Source: a virus. From it: 62,451 nucleotides of DNA. Below, piece after piece: positions 56,101 to 62,451 of the stretch (position 1 is the stretch's first letter; every line of letters starts with the position of its first letter). The notes under the pieces were generated by a model, which did no database searches, had not been told where the DNA came from, and saw only the letters and a list, made by a program, of their open reading frames with translations. The stretch lies in IMG/VR virus record IMGVR_UViG_3300046452_000226, positions 1 through 62,451 of that record, one strand, 5' to 3'. The translations under genes and the position numbers were made by a program.

Positions 56101-58575
56101 GCCATCAGTGGTGGCGGTGGTGGCGGTGGCGGCCAGTCCGCTGCTGACGTCCAGAAGGCGCAAGGCACGGGTTCCGTGTTCGGCGACAGCTCGGCGAAGT
56201 CGGATTCGGTCCGGCGCTCGATCGAGCAGCTGACCGCGAACTCGTCGGACATGCTGCCGATTAACCAGGGCATGCTGACGGCGCTGCAAAACATCGAGTC
56301 GTCGATGACGGGGTTGACGAACCTGGTGGTGCGCACGACTGGGCTGACCGATGGCGCGAACATGGGGATTCAGACGGGCACCATTGCGACCGGTGGCGCG
56401 GTTGCGCTCGCCGGCAGCGCCCAGGTGGGCAGCATGATTGGCGGCGCGTTGGCCGGCCCGCTCGGTGTTTGGATCGGCGGCGCGATCGGTGGTGCTGTTT
56501 CCAAGCTCTGGGGGAAAACGACCCAGAACATCGTCGATTCCGGCTTGCAGTACGGCGGAAGCGTGCGCAGCTTGCAGGCTGGTCAGGGCTTCGACCAATA
56601 CGCCAGCATCGACACGACCAAGTCCAGCTTCTTTGGCCTGTCGAAGAGCACGAGCAACCGCGTTGAGGTGCAAGGCCTGAACGACGAGCTGTCGAAGCAA
56701 TTCGGCCTGATCTTCACGAACCTGGACAAGTCGCTTCAGGCTGCTGCGACTGCCATGGGCGGTTCGGCAGCCGACGTGACCAAGGTACTGGACAGCCTGA
56801 CGCTGGAAAGCACGAAAGTATCGCTCAAGGGCCTGACTGGCACCGCGCTGACCGATGCGCTGAACTCGGTCATCTCGAAGTCGATGGACGAGATCGCGGA
56901 AGCGGCATTTCCGCAGCTGGACCAGTTCCGGACGGTGGGCGAGGGTTATGCCGAGACAGTGATGCGCCTGGCCGGCGATTACGCCAAGCTCGATTCGATC
57001 TTGGCTGCCAGCAGCACGACGTTCGGCGCCACCGGCATCGCCAGCATCGCCGCCCGTGAGCACTTGATTGAGCTGGCCGGCGGCATCGACCAGTTGGCCA
57101 GCCAAACTAACTCGTTCACGCAGAACTTTCTGAGCAAGGCAGAGCAGCTGGCACCGGTGCAAAAGTACGTCACCGATCAGCTTGCCGCAATGGGCCTGCA
57201 AAGCCTGGACACTCGGGACAAGTTCAAGGACTACCTGCTGGGCCTGGCCAACTCCGGTGCGCTGGCGACCGACGCCGGCGCGCAGCAGTACACCGCGCTG
57301 CTGGCCTTGGCCGATGCCTTCGCCAAGACCCACGCGGCAACGGTCGACCTGACGAAGTCGGAGCAGGAAATTGCGGATGAGCGCACCGACCTGCGGAACC
57401 AGCTGGACGAGCTCACCATGACGCAGGTGCAGCTGGCGGAGAAAGCGCGCGCCGCGATCTCCGGGGACAACCTGGCGCTATACGACCAAGTGATCGCCGC
57501 ACAAGCAGCGAAAGACGCGATTGCGGAGCACGCTACGATTCTTGATCTGCAAGCTCAGACTGCCTCCGCTACCGGTGACAAGGCCGCTGCGGCCGCCATC
57601 CTTGAGCAGCAACATGCCGCTGCGCTGAAAGACCTGACGCCGGCCGTAGCTGATGCGACAAAGGCGATGTGGGCGGCTCAAGCGGTGGAGAAGGCACGGC
57701 AGGACGCGCTGACCGAGTCGAATTCGCTGCTCAGTATTCAGGCCCAGATCTACGAGATTACGGGCAACAAGGCGGGCGCCGCCGCAGTTCTTCAGCAGCA
57801 GCACGCTGCCGCGCTGGCTCTGCTCAGCCCTGCCATGCAAGCTGCAACGAAAGACCTTTGGGCAGCGCAGGCGGCAGCAGATAAGCAGCAGGCCGCTACT
57901 GCAGCTTATTCCAGCTTCGCGGATTCCATGCAAAAAACGATCGATAAAATCACCGCAGCCACCCAGGCGCTCAAGGATTTCAGCGCCGAGATCAACACCG
58001 GGGATTTGTCCTCGCTTTCCACTGGTGATCAGTATGTGGCCACTAAGGCTGCTCTGTCCGGCGCTGATCAAGATAACGCCCAGAGCCTTGTGACGGCGTT
58101 CTTGAAATCGGCTCAAGCACACGACGCGAGCAAGCAGGATTATTCGCGCGACGTTGCCTACGCGCAGTCGATTTTGGCGGATATCATCGCCGGCGCTGGC
58201 CAGCGGACGACCGGTGTCGTCCAAGGCTACTCGAACATTTTCAGTTCGTTGCAGGCTGCCGGTATTGGCGCGCACGCTAACGGCGGCGTCGCTTCCGGCC
58301 TTTCTCTTGTTGGTGAGGAAGGGCCGGAGCTCGTCGATTTTGCAGAGCCGGCGCGCGTCTACACCGCGAGTCAGACTCGCCAGGCGATGACGTCAGGGAG
58401 TTCGGATGAACTGCGATCTGAAATCAGGCTGTTGCGCGAACAAGTAACCAGCCTGATGACCCAGGTTGTCGCTCATACCAAGCGAGGCGCGGATAACGGC
58501 AAGGTTTCGGCCGACGTCCTAGATGGTGCGCAAAACGGTCGCCCGCTCGCAATTCGAGAAAGGGCTAACACATGA
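53164..58575 (+). CDS. Tail tape measure protein
   Basis: 1803 residues; helical, Ala-rich, with hydrophobic stretches near 1040-1060 ('MAAIVTGLGVAISGGG') and 1130-1160 ('GSMIGGALAGPLGVWIGGAI'). The end 'ANGGVASGLSLVGEEGPELV' is the usual tape-measure C-terminal motif. Between about 1455 and 1580 two ~60-residue units repeat ('LQAQTASATGDKAAAAAILE' and 'IQAQIYEITGNKAGAAAVLQ', each followed by QQHAAAL). At about 0.15 nm per residue the tail would be near 270 nm. ATG at 53164 preferred over the GTG at 53161. Confidence 0.95.
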   Translation: MPDIASLGLQIDSSQVATGAKALDGLANSAAAAEPKIDKVTKSADDLSKASAQVWRYGTDAAKGMDALGEATARTTQRAASNNGQMNDTVKLMRAQADEAKAQAAANVAMGAASTQASIGAQIFIDKLKDQVAVLGMSRSQLVAYQAAQLGVAKEAEASIAKIKAYEDAIKSAADAKAAAAKQTNVLTDAVKLLAAGYGALKVTEYIKDAALMAARYETLGVVTEVVGRNAGYTKTQMDAATDAIARQGITMIESRESATKLVQAHVDLKNATVLARIAQDAAVIGHLNSSEAFDRLVNGISRGNVLILRNIGINVNLQSAYRDMAGELGKATAELTENERVQARLNAVIERGADIAGTYEAAMDTAGKQITSMQRYTQDLKTVIGETFNETLTIAVMALTDGLKDANKEVSELSKNQQLHEWGRSLADVFIWVANKVGNATTVLQQAWSWADHKSARDDINAKYDGQVEDALSSGSVFDVAGRNGAQRRINSERAAALAEEEVAYVTHQAKLSAQYDAFQKSALERDATITAKHKAEADARLKVDQDYATKATALMLANAGKSVEAQQAAQAALAKSVYVGTPTYRDTEGREPKAKVDKVESTELADRLARIQDVVNAEKEMYDSMSKLDDAFHAAGKMGDDEFYRNKRDYAIAAGKDQIDAYTKQIADLKAYHNSTEAEAAKHAKQINDIEAKRAAADAKSQSEVNLLDAKEFLRKDAIASASEDATNKYLAGLDQEAKKLEESNAAHETSRGAVERKTVDLYDQAIAYQKVFMAQQAANGATAEEIAQAPVILKTLEDQRAAHARIAAGLDQQQSLQYKDKAADQAIKDWQRAGQSISESLTTAFGEGGKALGGMFQAYAKGMEGQLRAQKELATAKKLAADDPDKIAAINRAQLAGAQSQIQGYAGMTAAAQGFFSEGSRGYQAMHAATVALQGAEVALSLIKGVNAVLTQGEGDPYSAFVRMAAMAAIVTGLGVAISGGGGGGGGQSAADVQKAQGTGSVFGDSSAKSDSVRRSIEQLTANSSDMLPINQGMLTALQNIESSMTGLTNLVVRTTGLTDGANMGIQTGTIATGGAVALAGSAQVGSMIGGALAGPLGVWIGGAIGGAVSKLWGKTTQNIVDSGLQYGGSVRSLQAGQGFDQYASIDTTKSSFFGLSKSTSNRVEVQGLNDELSKQFGLIFTNLDKSLQAAATAMGGSAADVTKVLDSLTLESTKVSLKGLTGTALTDALNSVISKSMDEIAEAAFPQLDQFRTVGEGYAETVMRLAGDYAKLDSILAASSTTFGATGIASIAAREHLIELAGGIDQLASQTNSFTQNFLSKAEQLAPVQKYVTDQLAAMGLQSLDTRDKFKDYLLGLANSGALATDAGAQQYTALLALADAFAKTHAATVDLTKSEQEIADERTDLRNQLDELTMTQVQLAEKARAAISGDNLALYDQVIAAQAAKDAIAEHATILDLQAQTASATGDKAAAAAILEQQHAAALKDLTPAVADATKAMWAAQAVEKARQDALTESNSLLSIQAQIYEITGNKAGAAAVLQQQHAAALALLSPAMQAATKDLWAAQAAADKQQAATAAYSSFADSMQKTIDKITAATQALKDFSAEINTGDLSSLSTGDQYVATKAALSGADQDNAQSLVTAFLKSAQAHDASKQDYSRDVAYAQSILADIIAGAGQRTTGVVQGYSNIFSSLQAAGIGAHANGGVASGLSLVGEEGPELVDFAEPARVYTASQTRQAMTSGSSDELRSEIRLLREQVTSLMTQVVAHTKRGADNGKVSADVLDGAQNGRPLAIRERANT

Positions 58576-59495
58576 GCGCCTCGCTAAGCGTACTGGCACC
58601 GGTTGCGATCACGACGTCAATGCTGATTGGCAGCACGGCGCCCGAGGCTGATGCTGGTGTCTATGACCCAGCACGCACGTATGCACTGAATGAGCGCTGC
58701 ATCAGCATCGCCACGCACCGGATTTACGAAAGCGCAGTCGCCGGAAATCATGGTAACGACCCGACGAACATCAATAATCGTGTTGGCAGCGTCATTTACT
58801 GGAACGACATCGGCCCGACTAATCGCTGGGCGATGTTTGACGGCGAGGGCAGCACCTTGACCACGGTTGCTACTCCACTGACCGTGGTGCTGAAACCAGG
58901 TGCACTGAATAGCATTTTCCTCGCCGGTATTGATGCAACCAGCTTGTCGATTTCCATCAAGGACAAGACGGGCGGGACCGTGATCTGGAGTGCCGCCAGC
59001 AATCTTGAGGGTTCTGCACCCGGCGATTACTACGAGTATTTCTTCGATCGCTTCAAGCAGCAGACGGATTACCTTGCGAGCGATATCCCGCCGTACAGCG
59101 GCTGCGAAGTGACGGTCACTCTGTCGAAGGTGTCCGGCACGGTGTCCTGCGGCGTTCTAGCGGTGGGTGATCTTCGTCCAATAGGTTTGACGCAGTACGG
59201 CGCGAAGGCCAAACCCAAAAGCTTCAGCTTCGTGGATGTCGACAAGTACGGCAACAACACGATCCAGCGTGGCAAAAAGGCCAAGGACATGACCGCGAGC
59301 GCATTTGTCGATCTAGCAGAAGCTAACACCGTTCTCGATACCGTCACGGAGCTGCTGGACGTCCCTTGCGTTTGGGTCGGGACTGACCTTGCCGAATACT
59401 CAGGCCTCCGCGTTTTCGGCCTCGGTAGCGGCGAAATGTCGTACGACTACACCGACGCCGCTATGTTTTCTCTCACTGTACAGGGGCTTATTTAA
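58572..59495 (+). CDS. Distal tail / tip protein
   Basis: 307 residues. N-terminal 'YDPARTYALNERCISIATHR' and 'IYESAVAGNHGNDPTN' look like a carbohydrate-binding motif; the C-terminal half ('SFSFVDVDKYGNNTIQRGKK') is like a tail-tip adaptor. It overlaps the tape measure by ATGA. No gpL, gpK or gpJ homologues follow, so this one protein may form most of the tip. Confidence 0.65.
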   Translation: MSASLSVLAPVAITTSMLIGSTAPEADAGVYDPARTYALNERCISIATHRIYESAVAGNHGNDPTNINNRVGSVIYWNDIGPTNRWAMFDGEGSTLTTVATPLTVVLKPGALNSIFLAGIDATSLSISIKDKTGGTVIWSAASNLEGSAPGDYYEYFFDRFKQQTDYLASDIPPYSGCEVTVTLSKVSGTVSCGVLAVGDLRPIGLTQYGAKAKPKSFSFVDVDKYGNNTIQRGKKAKDMTASAFVDLAEANTVLDTVTELLDVPCVWVGTDLAEYSGLRVFGLGSGEMSYDYTDAAMFSLTVQGLI

Positions 59496-60343
59496 TGTCC
59501 GTCACAACACCTCCTACAATTGACCCGGTACCAACGCCGGCCATCCAACGAAACGACCGGACGACCTTCAGTGACCGGCTCGACGCCTTTATTCTCTGGC
59601 TCATCAGTGCGGTCACGCAGTTTGCCGCGCTGGCGACGAACGTCTTCAACAACGCTACCGATGCCTACGTCTCGGCTGGTATTGCATCGGCCGGGGCGGC
59701 TGCTGCGGTGGCAGCCAGCGGAGTGCTGCCCTGGGTTAGCGGCACGATGTACTCCGCCGGTAGTCCGGGCGTAGGTGCGAGCGTCGTTTCTAGTTTGATC
59801 AACTTCAAGACGTACCGCCGCAAGACGAATGGCGCGGGGACCACCGACCCATCTGCCGATTCGACAAATTGGCAGCTGATTTCATGGGGAGCGTATCCGA
59901 TACTCCATGTGCGCGAGCAGCAGCCGGCGGGTACCGCAAGCGCTTCGCCGACCGCCCTCGGGAACAGCGACGTCACGCTCAACACCACACTGTCAAACAG
60001 CATCACCGGGGCTTCGCTTTCCTCTAGCACGATCATCCTGCCGGTCGGGACGTATGACGTCGATATCACCTCGGGACTGTACAACGCTGGCCGCCACAAA
60101 ATCAGCCTCTACAACATCACGGCCGGCGCTACTCAGTTGGTCGGCACCAACGAGCTGACTGCAAACACCGGCAGCGAATACACCAGATCGCGAATCCATG
60201 GGCGCTTCAAGATCACGTCCGCGACGACGTTCAAAGTCGTGCACTACATGGAGTATGCGGCTGGAGCAGGTCAGCCTATGGCTGCAAGCGGCTTGGCCGA
60301 AGTGTATGCCGACGCCGTATTTAAACAAGTAGAGCAGGGGTGA
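59495..60343 (+). CDS. Tail fibre / receptor-binding protein
   Basis: 282 residues. N-terminal helix ('FSDRLDAFILWLISAVTQFA'), a middle with 'LINFKTYRRKTNG', and a beta jelly-roll-like end ('IILPVGTYDVDITSGLYNAG', 'FKITSATTFKVVHYMEYAAG') like TNF/C1q-type fibre heads. Shares a TAATG junction with the gene before. Probably decides host range. Confidence 0.7.
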   Translation: MSVTTPPTIDPVPTPAIQRNDRTTFSDRLDAFILWLISAVTQFAALATNVFNNATDAYVSAGIASAGAAAAVAASGVLPWVSGTMYSAGSPGVGASVVSSLINFKTYRRKTNGAGTTDPSADSTNWQLISWGAYPILHVREQQPAGTASASPTALGNSDVTLNTTLSNSITGASLSSSTIILPVGTYDVDITSGLYNAGRHKISLYNITAGATQLVGTNELTANTGSEYTRSRIHGRFKITSATTFKVVHYMEYAAGAGQPMAASGLAEVYADAVFKQVEQG

Positions 60344-60345
60344 TC

Positions 60346-60783
60346 ATGCAATATGTCATTTATGAACCATCTTCGGGGGGGCTCCTTGGCGCTTACATCC
60401 AAGACTTGCAGCCAGAGCACGCCGATCATTACATCGAGGTGATTGACGACCTCATGTACCAGAACTGGACGTCGTATCGTGCCAATGCGGCCCGCGACGG
60501 CCTGGAGCCAGCGCCAATCGTTATTCCCCCAACGCCTGTCCCTCAAGAGGTCCGATCCGATCAAATTGCGATCGCGGCGCTGGAAGCTGGCCACTGGGAT
60601 GGCATCCTGTCCTATTTTGCAGGACTGCCTGATGATGCGGAGGGGAAGCGCGCGCGCATCAGGTTTGAGCGCCGGCCAACTGTGCGCCGCGACTGCGATC
60701 TTGTTGCGGCGGCGGCCGACGCGCTGGCCCTGTCTAGCACTGATGTGGACGACCTTTTCATCGCTGCCGCAAGCCTCAAGTAG
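60346..60783 (+). CDS. Tail fibre assembly-like protein
   Basis: 145 residues. Starts MQYVIYEPSSGGLLGAYIQD and has 'YQNWTSYRANAARDGLEPAP' and a C-terminal helical part. Small proteins after the fibre gene often help fibre folding. GGGG 5 bases before ATG 60346; GTG at 60340 is in frame. Confidence 0.55.
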   Translation: MQYVIYEPSSGGLLGAYIQDLQPEHADHYIEVIDDLMYQNWTSYRANAARDGLEPAPIVIPPTPVPQEVRSDQIAIAALEAGHWDGILSYFAGLPDDAEGKRARIRFERRPTVRRDCDLVAAAADALALSSTDVDDLFIAAASLK

Positions 60784-60820
60784 ACGGCGTTCCTCAATTC
60801 CCTTCCTCTCACCTTCACAA

Positions 60821-60841
60821 CCCGCTCCGGCGGGTTTTTTT
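60821..60841 (+). terminator. Terminator between tail and lysis genes
   Basis: CCCGC-TCCG-GCGGG followed by seven T. Confidence 0.8.
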
Positions 60842-60846
60842 ACGCC

Positions 60847-61293
60847 ATGAAAGAAACTATGCCCGCACTCGAAACAACTTCCGCCGCTGGCGGCGCGCTG
60901 ATCAAAATCTTCGGCGCCCCGGTGCTGGCCGGCGCTGCAGCGACCGCGCTGGTATTCCTGTTCATGTGGCCCAAGACGCTGCGCGAGGCGTTCCTACGCC
61001 TGACCAGCACGATCGCCACTAGCGCGCTCTTCGGCCCATTCCTGGTTATGGCCGTGCATAGCTGGTGGCCCTCGCTGTTCGATTCGGCCAAGGCGGTCAC
61101 CATCCTGTACGGCGGAGACCCAGCAATGGGCGTGCTGTTCGTGGCCGCGCCGGTGATGGTCGCTGCCGGTCTGCCGGCCTGGTGGTTGATCGGCGGCGTG
61201 ATTCGCTGGCTCGACCGCCGCCGCGACAAGGACATCGGTGAAATGGTCCACGACGCGGCTGAGGTAGTCAAGGATGCGCGGGGTGCGCTGTGA
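60847..61293 (+). CDS. Holin-like membrane protein
   Basis: 148 residues with three to four hydrophobic segments ('APVLAGAAATALVFLFMW', 'ATSALFGPFLVMAVHSWW', 'GVLFVAAPVMVAAGLPAWW') and a charged C-terminal tail ('RWLDRRRDKDIGEMVHDAAE'). Place directly before endolysin and spanins defines it as the holin candidate, which would permeabilise the inner membrane at lysis. Overlaps endolysin (GTGA). Confidence 0.75.
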   Translation: MKETMPALETTSAAGGALIKIFGAPVLAGAAATALVFLFMWPKTLREAFLRLTSTIATSALFGPFLVMAVHSWWPSLFDSAKAVTILYGGDPAMGVLFVAAPVMVAAGLPAWWLIGGVIRWLDRRRDKDIGEMVHDAAEVVKDARGAL

Positions 61294-61784
61294 TCGCCGG
61301 CAGCGCGAATCTTCGCGCATTTCTGGATATGATCGCTTGGGCTGAGGGAACGAGCACCAGCCCGGCCACGCGAAATAACGGCTACGACGTTATTGTCACC
61401 GGTGCCGACGGCCGTCCAGAGATCTTCAGCGACTACAGCGCGCACCCGTTCGCCAATGGGCGGCCTTCCAAGGTTATTAATCAGGCCGGACTCAAAAGTA
61501 ACGCCGCCGGCCGGTACCAGCACATGCTGCGTGACTGGGCGCACTATCGCGACCTGCTGCGCTTACCCGACTTTGGTCCGGCATCGCAGGATGCCTGGGC
61601 GGTGCAGCTGATCCGCGAGCGGCGCGCGTTGCCTTTGATCGAAGCGGGCCGGTTTTCCGATGCGGTGGCTGCGGTGAGTAACCTGTGGGCCAGTCTGCCC
61701 GGCGCCAACTATCCGGGCCAGCCGATGCGCAAGGTGGCGCAGCTGGCCAGCATCTACTCGGCCGCCGGCGGGAGACTGACATGA
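61290..61784 (+). CDS. Endolysin, lambda R-like transglycosylase
   Basis: 164 residues from a GTG. 'LRAFLDMIAWAEGT' (catalytic Glu 19), 'YDVIVTGADGRPEIFSDYSA', 'NAAGRYQHMLRDWAHYRD' match the lambda R family, which cuts peptidoglycan glycan without hydrolysis. No signal peptide, so holin is needed for release. Confidence 0.9.
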   Translation: MIAGSANLRAFLDMIAWAEGTSTSPATRNNGYDVIVTGADGRPEIFSDYSAHPFANGRPSKVINQAGLKSNAAGRYQHMLRDWAHYRDLLRLPDFGPASQDAWAVQLIRERRALPLIEAGRFSDAVAAVSNLWASLPGANYPGQPMRKVAQLASIYSAAGGRLT

Positions 61785-62185
61785 GCGCCTTGGGCGACAT
61801 GGCGGCCGGTGCCGGCGGCCTGCTGGCCGGGCAGGCTTGGAAGTTGGCGGCGCTGCTGCTGATCGTCTTGCTGGCCGGTGGTGGCGCCGGAGGCGCGCTG
61901 TGGTGGTCGGCGGCCACCGCGCGCGACCATGCGTTGGTGGATCTGAAGGCGGCGCAAGGCGAGAATGCGCAGCTGCGCGCCGGTGTGGACGATCAGAATC
62001 GCGCCATTCAGACCTGGTACCGGGCATCGGAGGATGCGAAGGCGCGAGGCCAAGCCGCCCAGCAGGAGGCGGTAGTCAATGGTCGGCGCTACGATGCGGC
62101 GCTGACGGCGCTGGCCGGCGCCAATGCGACCACCTGCGCCGACGCCATGCCCTACGTGAATCAGCTGCTGGAGAAGGTGCGATGA
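61781..62185 (+). CDS. Rz: Inner-membrane spanin, Rz-like
   Basis: 134 residues. One N-terminal transmembrane helix ('LAALLLIVLLAGGGAGGALW') and a long periplasmic helix ('HALVDLKAAQGENAQLRAGV' onward). Order holin, endolysin, Rz, Rz1 is standard. ATGA overlaps on both sides. Confidence 0.8.
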   Translation: MSALGDMAAGAGGLLAGQAWKLAALLLIVLLAGGGAGGALWWSAATARDHALVDLKAAQGENAQLRAGVDDQNRAIQTWYRASEDAKARGQAAQQEAVVNGRRYDAALTALAGANATTCADAMPYVNQLLEKVR

Positions 62186-62451
62186 AGCGATTGAAAACTA
62201 TGGCGGTGGTCGCGCTGCTGCTGCTGTCCGGTTGCGGCGGCACGCCAGCGCCGATTGTTCAGCGCGTCGAAGTGATGGTGCCGGTGCCGTGCTTGAAGGC
62301 TGCCGATGTGCCGCCGAAGCCAATCTACAAGTTCGACAAGCTGCCTGCGGCGCCCAGCGATGGTGAAAAGGTAATCGCGCTGGCCAGCGACTGGCCGGCA
62401 GGGCGGAAGTACGAGGGGCAGCTAGAAGCGGTTATTGCGGGCTGCAAGTAA
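62182..62451 (+). CDS. Rz1: Outer-membrane spanin lipoprotein, Rz1-like
   Basis: 89 residues. Signal peptide with lipobox LSGC (C18), then a Pro-rich mature part ('VPVPCLKAADVPPKPIYKFD'). It joins Rz to fuse the membranes at lysis. Here Rz1 follows Rz rather than being embedded in it. Its stop is the last codon of the window. Confidence 0.8.
   Translation: MKRLKTMAVVALLLLSGCGGTPAPIVQRVEVMVPVPCLKAADVPPKPIYKFDKLPAAPSDGEKVIALASDWPAGRKYEGQLEAVIAGCK

Noticed and set aside
1-62451. CRISPR array, insertion sequence or transposase
   Set aside because: No regular repeat-spacer pattern and no transposase domain or terminal inverted repeats with target duplications were seen.

Overview
The window reads as an almost complete temperate siphovirus (prophage) genome of about 62 kb. 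It opens with a lambda-type excisionase on the minus strand, so the integrase and attL probably lie just left of base 1. It closes on the last base of an Rz1-like outer spanin, so attR is probably just to the right. Codon use is GC-rich. Two genes encode secreted proteins with PEP-CTERM sorting tails, which only make sense in a host with an exosortase. With the overall protein style this suggests a betaproteobacterium of the Oxalobacteraceae (Massilia, Duganella or Janthinobacterium-like); that host is inference. No rRNA, tRNA, CRISPR array or insertion sequence was seen. || Layout. (1) 1-13137, minus strand: a leftward early operon of about 30 small, ATGA-overlapping genes with a recombination module (ERF annealing protein, YqaJ-type exonuclease, an RdgC protein fused to an FtsK-gamma winged helix) and xis last. 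It is read from a promoter at 13172-13200 with repressor-type operators. (2) 13.2-18.6 kb: lysogenic-conversion cargo between the two early promoters: a PEP-CTERM protein, an IF-1 homologue preceded by a cold-shock-domain gene with an apparent ATC start, a HipA-like kinase paired with a DUF3037-type protein, two DUF3761-type secreted proteins, and an Arc-like repressor. (3) 18.8-19.6 kb: divergent CI-like and Cro-like regulators. The same operator/promoter geometry as at 13.2 kb is present. (4) 19.6-34.9 kb, plus strand: rightward early operon with an antirepressor, a DNA-modification set (cytosine C5 methyltransferase with internal repeats, PP-loop/PAPS-reductase-like protein, amino-methyltransferase coupled to an HNH protein), nucleases, replication initiator with internal iteron-like repeats, DnaC-like loader and a Q-like zinc protein. 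Six single minus-strand genes are inserted in it. (5) 34.9-37.3 kb: a second cargo block (two-gene membrane unit, single-domain response regulator, a paralogous pair of small proteins). (6) 37.5-62.4 kb: late genes in canonical order: terminase, portal, MuF-like, scaffold, P22-type coat, connectors, tail tube, chaperone with -1 frameshift, tape measure, tail tip/fibre, holin, endolysin, spanins. A second PEP-CTERM gene (48.0-48.6 kb) interrupts the head genes on the opposite strand. || How it works together. CI-like repressor bound at paired 16-bp operators 25 bp apart probably silences both TTGACA-N17-GATAAT promoters. Cro-like protein and the Rha/ANT antirepressor would tip the balance to lysis. 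Cargo genes on their own promoters, many with an extended -10 box that shares its first bases with a neighbouring start codon, can be expressed in the silent prophage. Function calls rest on reading translated sequence only; no database search was run.
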